A stretch of 64,000 bases of DNA. Source: Amoebophrya sp. A120. Its lineage: Eukaryota; Sar; Dinophyceae; Syndiniales; Amoebophryaceae. A model generated the notes under the pieces. It had not been told where the DNA came from and did no database searches. It worked only from the letters and a program-made list of their open reading frames with translations. Both the position numbers and the translations under genes were made by a program. Position 1 is the stretch's first letter. Each line of letters opens with the position of its first letter. The DNA lies in NCBI GenBank assembly GCA_905178155.1, contig CAJINV010000008.1, positions 868,001 to 932,000 of the forward strand, given 5' to 3'. Positions 48,198-58,895 of the stretch are shown here, piece after piece.

Positions 48198-49065
48198 ACA
48201 ATCTTCGAGGCGAGTGAGAATATTAGAAGAAACAAACCCGATAAACAAAAAACGACAGAGAAAAAAACCCGAAGAATGATGTGCATGACTGTGCTTCCGA
48301 CGCAGCCGCCAGCGTTAGTGCGACAGGTGAGTCTAGGAACCGACAATAAATATCATCTCGAACAACTTTTGATCGTCCGAGAGCGAGCCTCCGGATTCCG
48401 TGATTGTTAATCGCTGAATTATACGTATCAGACCGACGTACTTGTCTTGTTCTCTGACGCGTGTACCAAGTACAGGATCAACTCCATCGGACGTGGTCTT
48501 GTGTATTGGCTGAAGAACGTGTCGAAAAAAATACCGACATAGATTGCAAGACATTTGCTCTCGTTTCACAAGAAAAGTCCACATGGGAAAGGGCCACCGC
48601 CGACCAGCAGCCTGTGAAAGTGCATTGAGGCTGTGACGGTATCTGCAAAAATGATGATCAGAGTTTCCGGGATCATTGTAGTAGTCGTAAAAAAAGACTG
48701 TAGTGGTCGTAATTGATGATAGTTGGCGATCCACCACCGATCTAACATGTGAATGTGTTTTTTGCTTAAGCCCTTTGTTGATATCGCGTTGAGGCTCCTA
48801 AGTAAAGCAAATCCCTTACCTTTTCTTGATATTTCCGGCTAGATTGCAGCAGCCCCCGTGCAGGCCGCTGCTCTACTTGTGCGGCACAGGACTAGATATA
48901 TCAGACTTCTCTAGTACTAGTGAGCTAGCCCTCCCGTAGAGGCAAGAAGAGAGCAATCATGGTTGTATCAGAGAAAAGTAGTAGTAGCATGCATCTCATC
49001 AATCTTCACTGTGAATTCTATGCAGAGTGAGGTAAAACGGTAGTAACTTTGGCGAAAGATAGAAA
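48198..49065. other. intergenic, AT-rich
   Basis: No gene supported. Minus-strand ORFs such as 48333-48737 lack recognisable features. Confidence 0.45.
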
Positions 49066-52000
49066 ATGTCGATCGATTCTTGCAACAGCACGCCTGGGGG
49101 ACTAGATAGTGGTCAGTCAGACTCTTCTTTTTCGGAGAAGAAGCAAAGTAGCACACAAAAAAGGAGTAAACAAAGCCCGCTGGTCCCACCGGAGAAGAAC
49201 GGATTGCAGCAGCCGTCCTCGAGAACTACGGGTGTAGTTGAAAGTGTCAGCGCCAGCGTTGCCAAATTACCACTGTTCGACACGATTTTGCTTGTCCTGG
49301 CGGTTGCTGCGCTCTCTGTCCTTCTCTGTTTTTCCGTTTGGGTGCTCTGCTTATGAACTGCAAAAGTATCGTACTCGTATAAATGCATGACAAATTTCCT
49401 CAGCATGAGAAATGCAATTTGTATATGCAAACTTACCTCAACAAAAGGATTTGTAATGCATGATTGCAATACGAGTGCGATACTTTTGCACAGGATAGTG
49501 CTCCAAATTCTACGACGACGTTTGGACGGCGGGAAAAACGCTCACACCCGAACAGAAGCGCGCGCAGACGTTCTACCAGCACGTGATTACCGTGTTGGCG
49601 GCAGTGGCGGTTCCTTTGTCCTGCTGGTGGCTGTACCGCACCGAAAGGCCGCAACTCCACAGCAAGCTCGCGGAGGACGATTCGTTGGTCGGCACAGAAG
49701 ATACGACAGGACGAGCAAAAGTTGGACAACTTGTCATGTCGGGGGACGGCATGTCACAAAAGAGGGAGGTGGAAGCCGTCGAGCGTGTTGGGAAAGTGGG
49801 AAACTACACGGGTCCAGCGTCGCCCTCATCATCGGGAGCTCTTCCTGGCGGAAAAAAGGGTACTTAGTACTTATTTTTGTTTTTCATCCTGGGTGCGCGA
49901 AGGCGATTTCACTGACTTTGAGTCATGCAGCATGCACGTGCAATAAGAAAGAGAAGGTCATTTATGTGGTCTACTTTGCGGGAGGATGTATAAAAATGAT
50001 TCGGTGCGAGCGTATAATTTTCAATCTGAAACGAAGTAATTCTTTATGTATCAGGTCTCGCAAACGGGGGTCGCCGAAGCCGGTGCGCTCGATACCGACG
50101 TTCCTGTCACCGATTTTGGGAGAATCTGTACGAAATTCTGAAGTATTATCTGCATCCCAGCAGTGGTGCTGCGCTCGAGCAGCAGGGAGGAGGTGCGCCC
50201 CTGGGCGATGACGACGCCTTACTGGACGCTTTTGACTCTGATCGAAAGAAGAATCGGGCGAAAAATCAAACGGGTCAGAATCCGCCGAAAAAAAGGACTC
50301 AAGGGACTGCGTCGACGGGCCAGTCAAACAAGAAAGGCTACAATAGTAGAGGGACAGAGCCAGGCACGCCTATGAAAAAAGCGATGACTAGTAGCATCAG
50401 CAAGGGGGCAGGCGAAACAGATGTTCCTGTCGAGGCGCTCGAAGATAGAGTTGCTACCGCCGGCTCTGAAGAAATTTCCCCGGCAACAAATAACGTCATC
50501 AAAGCGGGCACCGTCGATACAGTAGCGGCGAACGAAGATGATGAAGACATTTTGAGTGCTCCCAATAAAGCCAGCAGCGCAAATCTCAGTAATAATGCGA
50601 AGAAGAGGCGTGCCAAAAAAGGGCGTGACGGAGTTATCACCGCGGAAACTGGTGTAGAACAACAACCGCTGGATGCGTCCCAAAAGCCGACGGTAGGAGG
50701 GCAGGCCGACGGCAGTACGACTGCAAAAGCCGTCTCGGCTGCTGCCATTGAGCCTGACTTCATTCCGCCACTTTCGCAGGAGTTCCAGAAGGTGAAGAGC
50801 ACGAGACGAAGGAAAAAAGCTGCGGGAGACGAGACCGCATCAGGTCTGCCTGTGGGCACGGCGGCGTCTTCTCCAACTGTCACGTCGGTGGCTAGCAGTC
50901 CGGGGCTCATAGAAGACCCAGTCGGGGCCCCCCAAAAAGATTCGCAACCCCTCGTCTCTGCAGGCCGCAGCCGCACTGCTGTAGCAGAAGACAAGGCCGC
51001 AGCGAAGCAAGGATTTGGCGCGGCCTCTAGTTCCTCCCCCATCAGATCCGGTGTAGTACACAAAAGCGGCGCGCTGCCAGGCAGCAGCAACGCAGGTGCG
51101 GGATCGCACCGTGCAGATCAGCAGGCCCCCACATCACCGGCCGCATCAATATCCTCTCCGACTGCAGAACAACACGGATCCCTTCCGTCGAGCCCAGTGG
51201 CCGCTGCTTCAACGAAAATCGAGTCTGCGCTTGAGGAGCCGTTCGACGACATTCCCCTACGCAGCACGGGCGGCTCGCGTGGCGGAGCGGGCGGAAGCAC
51301 CGCCCCCTATGGTCGGGGAAAAAACACACCCACCGGACGCAAAAAAATGGGCAATACATCTCTGGACTCTCCCCTGATTGTTACCCAGGAATCGGTCGAC
51401 CGGGACATTCAAGAGCTCCGGGCGCTGGAACAGGTCGCCAGGATGCCAGCGCTCACAGAGAGCGAGGAAACAAATGCTTCTAGCGTCATGTCGAAGCACG
51501 AGCTTGACAATTCTGTTGCGAACGGCACCAAGCATCAGGCAGGGGAGCGCGCCGCGAAAGAAGGCACAGCAAGTGCCAAGCCATTGTCCCCGCGATCGTC
51601 TTCTTCGTCACAAATCCGCAACCATGGCGAGCCGGAAGAGAAGAAAGCCGACAGTAAGCAGCTTCCTGCAACGATGGGGCCTTCGTCATCGGCAAGTACG
51701 AGTGCGGCTCCTGGATCTGGAAGTAAACGCAACCACCAGCAAGAGGCACAAAGGAGTGGCGAGGTCAATGCGGGTTTGGGGGCCGTCGGTAATGGTCACC
51801 TCTCTTCCGGCATCGCGAAAGACGGGGCAATGGGCGCCAGTGCAGAACAAAACCATTCACACAACGGATCAGAAAACCCCTCTTTGCAACAGCTAACAAC
51901 GTCCGCCGTGACTCAAACTTCAAAGGAGAAGGATCGGGGTGAAGAACACGAAGCGTCAGCTACGACTGACCGCAAGTCATCAGACAAGACAAAAAGCGCA

Positions 52001-55000
52001 GCCCAGGCATCGGCGCCTGGTAGTGGATGTGTACCCGAGCCGACATCTGGCATTTACGATGCTAAGACGAAAGACGCGAGAAGTGCCGCTGATGCAAAGA
52101 ATAACGCTGATCTTTCACAGGGCACCACTCAACGCGGCACCAAGCAAAACAAGAAAACCTCCGGTACCGCTGGTGCGGCCGGTGCGTGCGTGAAAAACGC
52201 ATCAGCACCCTCTGTAATCGCGGAAAGTAGCAGTGCGAGCTTAGAGATTGTCAAGGACAAGGACTCATCTAGTGCCGAGGAAGAGGAGGAGAAGACCCTG
52301 GACGTTACCGTGCAAAACAGCAACGCAGACGAATTCAATATTCGGGAGACGGAAGTTCTTGAATTGCCCTTGAATCTGATCCTGGAGTGCCAGCACCTGC
52401 GCAATAATGTGAGACTACTGGATTCGTGTGACGGTACGGGCACAATAAAATCGACTTCGAGTCGTGCTGCTGATGCAAAAACTGCTGAGCGCGCCGCCGG
52501 GCCAGAACTTTCGTCCTCGAAGAGTCTGAGCCTTGGAAGTAGCGAAACTGGCGCACCTGAAACCGGTGTCGCTTCGGCGGGAAGAGACCAGCCTGAGACT
52601 GTTGCCGGTACGGAAACTGACCCGTTGGCCAGCCTGGAACCACATCAGCTCGATGGAAGTAATGGCACAGCAAAAGCGAGAAACAATGGCAATGCAGCCA
52701 GCTCGGCTGCCCCTGCTGCTCCCGCACGAGCAGGAAATAAGGCGCAGCTGAGAAAAACAAAGAGCAATAACAAAAAATCAAAAGCGGCGGTACTATCAAG
52801 TGTTTCTTTACTAGTGCGTTTACTTAAAGAGTTAGAGTTCATCTTCAGATTGTTTGCGCGCGCGTCTGAAACTGAAAGCATTATTTGCGCAAGGTGGTCT
52901 AACTCTAAGATTAATAACATTAATGTAAAGCCAAAGCCATGTAGAGATATCGAAATTCTTTATGTAAGTGAACCACTTCTAGTTCTATCACGAACAGGCG
53001 TTTCTACAGCTCGTGTAGAGTTAGAGTTAGGGTTATTTGCCACTCTCGTCTCTACTTTTCCACGCCGAATCAGGTTCGACGATTCAAATTGAAATCAATG
53101 ACTTACAGGAAGAAGAGGAAGCGCTGATGGCGGCCATGATTCGCGACAGCGAGCTCGAGCGCCAGCGGGAGGAAGCGGAAAAGCGTTGGACTGTTTTTAA
53201 CGTGGCCGCGTCCGTGGCACGTTTTGGTCACCTGAACCGGGTCGCTTCCGGACTCGATCGCCTGGAAACTTGGTGGTACAAGCAGCCCAACGACCTGTCC
53301 GCATCAGACACAGACCATGCGGCTGGTGCATTTTCCCGAGCAACGCCACACCAGAAGGAAAATACTGCTCCTGCTCCAAATGAACGCGAGGATGGGAAAA
53401 TCGCAGGAGCTTCATCTTCGCCGACATCGGCGCAAAAGCCCAGCAAAGCCTCAAAAGCATCCGGCACGTCTCCGTCGCCGAAGAAAGGTGCGACCAACGC
53501 CGCACCGCGCACTGTAGATGTTGATGATAAACACGGGACCAGTTGTTCGGGTTCCGCAAAGGAACCAAATGAAAGCGTAAAGCTGGCCCAGGAGCTTCTA
53601 GAAGCTGGAGATCTCGAGAAGCTCGAGCTAAGCGGTAAGAATGCATGTTGTTTCTGCTTGATTTTTCTTTTTGTGCACGTACTTGTTTTTCATTTTCTGC
53701 GACACTCACACTTCGCCCTGAAAAGCGAGCTGCACGCGACTGATTTTAATACTTAAGTACATTTGTTTCCTTTTCGTCCTGTTCCTTTGTGTCCACCTTG
53801 GACACTTAAAGGAACGGGATGAACAGCATGCGCATAAACAATGGCGTGTCTAGAGCAGTGAGATATGGATATCAACATTTTTTTTTCAACAACTCGCAAG
53901 AAAAATATACCACAGTCTCCTCCCGATTGCCCGAGGTGGACTTCAACATGTTGACGCAGCTGACGTATTGGTATGACCGACAGCGAACGCAGCTGAGTCT
54001 GCAGGACGCAGAGCGGCAACGGGACAGCAAAATGGGCCGATGGACTGCGAAGATCTCGCGCGAGAAAATTGTCTACGGCGCGGTGGCCACCGAGGTTCTT
54101 GTCGGCAATGAGGACGAAGACCAAATGGCTCCCGACGAGGGAGGCCAGGAGGCGGGGTCGGAGATCATGAAGATGTCCGCCAGTAAGAAGAAACGGCTGC
54201 GCGCCAAGAAGAAAAAGCAAGCGGCAGGAGGTGTTAGTACAACGACCCCGGAGGTGGAGGTGGACCACGAGGACCGCGACGCTGATATTAACGTTCCGAC
54301 CGACATTCCAGAGGAGGCCCGTTCCGCGCACACACACTTGGGGCAAAAAGCAGCCACGATCTTTCGCCGACCCCGCGGTATCGACGTCACGAGGTTGCAG
54401 ACACTGCGCAGGGCCGCGAAGGTCTGCGGCTACGCACAGCTGGAGACTTTGGTGGAAGACACCATCGAAAAGTTGCGGGTAGACAACTGTGCACGAATAA
54501 GCTTGGCCGAACTAAAGAAGCACCGCACCCGCGAGTCGTGTTGGGTGGTCATAGACTCGAAGGTGTACGACGTGACCCCATTTTTACCGTTGCATCCGGG
54601 AGGCGAAGACCTCATCGTCAAAGCCGCTAGCTACGACGCTACAGGCGTCTTCGAGCTCACACATGGGGAGGGACTACGGTAAGACTCACGAAAGCCTTGC
54701 TGCTTCCATTTTTTTCATTTTGATTTGTTGTTGATTGTTCCTCTTCGACGTCGTACTAAGCGCATCTTCTCGTTTTTTTTCGGTAGGAATCTTTTTAATG
54801 CTTTGAATGCGTATACGTACACGTAATTGTAGCGCAGCTCGTCATCACATGGATATGCGTTTCTTTGTTGTGTGTTTCAGGTACTCGCTGCGCATCTTGA
54901 ACCAATTTTTTATCGGGTTGGTAGCCGACAGCGTCAAACTGGAATCTTTCCCGGACACGCCACCGCCGAGTCCCGAATTTCTCGCAGTGTTGCGCAGAAT

Positions 55001-55064
55001 AACATCCGCTCTCCATGACATCGACGAAGAGAATGCAACGGGAGAAAACCAGACACGGTACTGA
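49066..55064 (+). CDS. membrane protein with C-terminal cytochrome b5-like domain
   Basis: Exons 49066-49351, 49503-49859, 50055-52789, about 53073-53634, about 53901-54678 and 54881-55064, near 1633 residues. Two hydrophobic segments near the N-terminus (FDTILLVLAVAALSVLLCFS; VITVLAAVAVPLSCWWLYR) are probable membrane anchors. A linker of over 900 residues, Ser/Ala/Lys/Glu-rich and unrecognised, follows. An ordered block (IQIEINDLQEEEEALMAAMI) and basic segments lead to a cytochrome b5 fold: ISLAELKKHRTRESCWVVID, VYDVTPFLPLHPGGEDLIVK (first haem His in HPGG about 1545), FELTHGEGLRYSLRILNQFF (second His). The first intron is an introner element; those at 49860, 53635 and 54679 are conventional. 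The 52790-53072 border is ambiguous: GTACTA pairs with AG at 53030, or the Py-rich CAG at 53073 requires a one-base shift. A haem electron-transfer role at a membrane is inferred. Confidence 0.77.
49352..49497. mobile_element. introner element, short AAAAGTATCG family
   Basis: A 146-bp insertion. Left end TATGAACTGCAAAAGTATCG; right end on the other strand TATCCTGTGCAAAAGTATCG. Flanked by CTGCT and GTGCT, a duplication with one mismatch. Same family and size as 11329-11478. Excision joins the first hydrophobic segment to SKFYDDVWTAGKT in frame. Confidence 0.9.
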
Positions 55065-56358
55065 TGCACAAGCGTCGTATGGGTTACTTGTACTTGAATA
55101 TCGCGAACGCTCGAACAATGTGGTTGGGAACTACGATGTCGTACACCTACATTCGTGTAGTCGGCTCCCTCTAAAGGAAGTCCCTTTCGGGCCATGCTGT
55201 GTAAAAACTCTTCCGAAATTCTGTGTCTCCCACTCACGTCTATCCATTGATCTCTGGTTCAAAACTACAAAACGACATTTCGCGTTCGAAGAACAGCGAC
55301 ACGGCTACGGCATTGACTTTCGCACTTCCACCGATGGTGCAGAACATGGAATCGGCTGCGCAATCCTTCCGGCGTGCTTGCGGATCTTCCAGTATGACTC
55401 CGAATAATAATGTACTTAATGGTGGCTGAGGCTGACCGTGCCCGTGACTCCGAATAAAATGTAACACAGTAGTTTACGGCACTCAGCGCATAACTTTAAT
55501 TGCGAAAGAAAATGAACCAAGCGGAAAAAGTTCGAAGAACGCATCGCACGCAAGAAGAATCCAGCGACAGAGACTTTAGACGACAAACATCACGCCTAAG
55601 GGTGTAAGTATCTCGAACGCGGCATGAGGTCGCAATCCAGCTTAGAGTAGAATTTTCTTCATCTGTTGCTCTGAGCTACTTGATGCAAGATGACGCTCTT
55701 GGGAAGTGTTCTGTTGCTCGAGCAATCACATCAGCCATCCCCGTCGCCAGTCACACTGATTCTCTCGGTTCCTGCAGCGCAAACTGCTTCGGTTTTTGCA
55801 GCTTCTTTGGGTGTAATGTGAGTAAGCAGATGTTCGGTGCATTGCACAGTATTTCAGATGAAAGATCGTAATAGTCCTAGTCGTCATCCTCGTTTTCTAT
55901 ATGTCACAGTCACCCTCAGTCTCGGCATTGATTCTACTGTAGGGGACGTACCGGGAATCGAAAGCTCGATATCGGGTACATGAAGTCGACTATCGTGGGA
56001 ATTTTTTACGGAAATTCTAACTTCGCTACGTTCGTAGAAGAAAGGCAGGGAGCATGTTTCAGACAAGGATCTTGACCATGGCTACAACTTGCAGGGCCTC
56101 CACATGATCACTCTAGTTGTATGACAACGAACGACGTGCTGCACGTGTCAGCTAGAAACAAAAGAGAAGTTGGCGCGAACTTGCTTCTTGCGGAGGCGAG
56201 CAATCTCGCTGTAGCGTACTCGTTTTGTGCTGATGCAGCAATAGTAATACATAGATCCATCTGCTCTGCGTTTTTTTGGAAGAAGTTGAATTCGCAGTAG
56301 AAATAAATAATATTAAGTGCTGATTACATAAACGACGCACTCTCACTCACGACGGACC
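55065..56358. other. intergenic spacer
   Basis: About 1.3 kb, no gene supported. Short plus-strand ORFs (55223-55429, 55680-55871) have no recognisable product. Confidence 0.45.
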
Positions 56359-57627
56359 ATGATAAAAAGTAAATCGACACCGGCGTTTGACGCCACAACA
56401 GCAGGGTTTTCTGAAAGCTCGAGCTACCGCCCGGGAGAGACATTCCGGAGAACTGGCAGTAGTGTGTTTTCCAAGAGCTACGGTATCATGTTGATGTTAT
56501 GGATCAACTTTATTGAAATTGATATTTTCGTTTGTTCCCATCCCACTGGCTACTTTAATGTTTTTTCAACGATTTTCGAAACTGCGTCCTAGGGAAGCAG
56601 GCGATCGGGACAGTTGATAATGATTCGAATTACGTATATCGAAATAACAACTACAACATTCAGACCCGGCGGACCTGTCTGATTGGAACAAATCGGTTAT
56701 AACAACTTTCCCGAGCAGCCTGCAACTATACGAGACGTATCACAATCGATACGGCTGGGTATCAAAGCTGAAAGAGTTGGCGTTCCTGTCTGATCTCTTC
56801 CGCGCCATCGACACCGACCGTAGCGGAGCGATTAACAAGCAGGAATTCGGTATCTTTGCTTTGCCTTTCGATATGCATCCAGTGCTGCAGCTTTTCATGC
56901 ATTGAACAGTTTATTCATGTTTGATGTTTTCAAAACGAATACAGGAAATCTCTCATTCATAACACAGATATTTCTATGGCGCACCCAGAAACAAAGAAGA
57001 TATTTGCGATTCGGTTCGGATTCCAACCACACCAACGAGACAAAGTTTTCCAAGTGCTGGCAGATGGGGATGGTACGGAAAATTTGCAACGCTAGAACGG
57101 TAGTTTAGTAAGTCATGTTTTCGTCATCGTGCCTGGACATGGAGTTCCGCGCCCGTAGTAAGTAAGCTTTGTATAGAATATTGACCGGCGTCCAGGGTGC
57201 AGCACGCAGTACGATGAGGTTGAAAGTTTTTAGATTTCTTTCCATCATAAATATACAAGGTGAGATCCAGTATCGTAGATGGATGTCGTATTTGTTTTCC
57301 TTGATGGCCACCGACGATCGAGGGGTCAGGGAATTCAGTGCCAGCAATCGGGCCGCGCACCACGCAGCTGAGGAGACGTTTGAAAGTACTTTGGAGCACA
57401 CTTTTGATTCTTGGAACAAATGTGATCCTAATCGTTTTTTATGATGAGATATCAATAAAGACCCGATTTCTCTTTACTTTTTACATTTTTCTCATTCTAA
57501 TACAACTCCAGAGTTCCGACCGCTGCCGTTGCCAACGAGGGGAGGAAAGATACGTCAACCGAGCTTCACGAATGGTCCTGCGTGGCTGATGAAGCTCCAC
57601 CCAACGCGGACTATAATTGGATCGTAA
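56359..57627 (+). CDS. small EF-hand protein
   Basis: Probable Ca2+ sensor. Exons 56359-56482, 56664-56849, 56968-57072, 57260-57385 and 57512-57627 give 219 codons including TAA. All four introns have GTA donors (GTATCA, GTATCT, GTACGG, GTACTT) and AG acceptors and keep phase. The first EF hand is canonical: FRAIDTDRSGAINKQEF, with Asp at loop positions 1 and 3, Ser at 5 and Glu at 12. A second hand (VFQVLADGDGEIQYRRWMSY) is split by an intron exactly after DGDG and lacks the terminal Glu, so it probably binds Ca2+ poorly. The N-terminal 40 residues are Ser/Thr-rich. The stop TAA overlaps a perfect GTAAGT donor, so further exons may exist downstream. Exon choice follows phase and homology, not transcripts. 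Confidence 0.68.
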
Positions 57628-58895
57628 GTGGGAGGGAGCGTAGTTGGTAGGATCTTGAGTTTTATTTGGCAGCCGTAAGATGTTCTTCTTCTAGCGTGAA
57701 GCTACTTCTGCACACAGGATAATTAAAGATGTGGGTTCTTTATGCATGGCTTGGTCCGAAGACGAAGTAAATTGCTGCGAGTACCTCGCCATCGTTTTTG
57801 TTGAAATTTCAAACGGGCTAAACATTATTGCTATTTCAGCCAGGCAATCTCCAAAACAAAGTCTATGCACGTAATACCAGACTTCTTTCGTATTTTTCAG
57901 ATTGCGGACGGATTTTACGTATAGTTCTACATCCCCACTACAGAAAATTAGTTGCTTGACTGGTATTTGCCGATCCTTGTAATTGTATTTTTGTTCGTTG
58001 AAGAAAATCACATATCTTGACTTCCAGAAGGTGTGCCCTTCCTTGTACATTACTCTGTTTTGCTAAATTATGAACAACGAAAAGTACGTGTTACCCTCGC
58101 TTTTCGATGTATCCACACAGCTCCGCCCCGATACATTTTCTCGTCGCATCTGTCACTGTATAGTGTTTGCGTTTGCACCGACATGAGAAGCGATCAGTCG
58201 CTGATGATGATATCAATCAATTTCACCAAACCTCGCAGGAAACGAGCACCGAGCGGAAGTGCGTTCTCCTGTAGTTGAGCATTCCAACAAGCTATGCTTC
58301 GGTAAAGTTACGAGCTCAGACACAGGGAAAGGCAGAGTTCTGTTTATGACGTCCCCAGATGCTGTGTGAGGCTAGAAGATCATTGAGGCAGAAAATCGGT
58401 TTGCAAGGACAAGGAAAAGAAGTTTGATTAGAGGAAGATCGAAATTGATGTTGTTTCTCAATTGCAGTGTTTCCATTCGAGCAAACGATCTTTATTTGCA
58501 CTTGATTACCGCTGTAAAGGTAAAGCGATTGCATGGATTCCGGTACTACAGAGCAAAGATGCTGAGTTTCGTGTTTTCTCATGCAGCTTCATATTATTCG
58601 TGCGTAGGTAGGTGGCGGGATATTTCGGTCTTTTTACGCCACTCTTCTGTTACTTTTGGTGAAGTGTCTCTGCTGCACAGATGACCTCTGTCTGCTAGTT
58701 GCCGAAAATAGACGATCATCCTCATCTCTATATATGGCGGGTTGAAAGAAAACCCGGCTCCCGAACAAAATTCTTTTTTGGACTCGATCTCTTCGGACGA
58801 GTTCCTCTCGCCCGTGTTCGCTGAAGAAACCAACTTTCGATTGTGTCTTTCGAAACAGGCCCAGGAAGACTCGATCTCGAAAGGAGAGGACAGCC
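57628..58895. other. spacer, possible extra exons
   Basis: About 1.3 kb with no confident gene. If the GTAAGT at 57624 is used, later exons of the EF-hand gene would lie here. A minus-strand ORF at 57691-58050 is discussed separately. The frame of the next gene is open upstream only to a TGA at 58743-58745, and that leader translation is Arg-rich and unlikely to be coding. Confidence 0.4.

Noticed and set aside
52790-53072. A further introner element in the cytochrome b5 gene
   Set aside because: The internal gagttagagtt repeats looked suggestive, but the ends show no TAT...ATA inverted termini and no 5-bp duplication.
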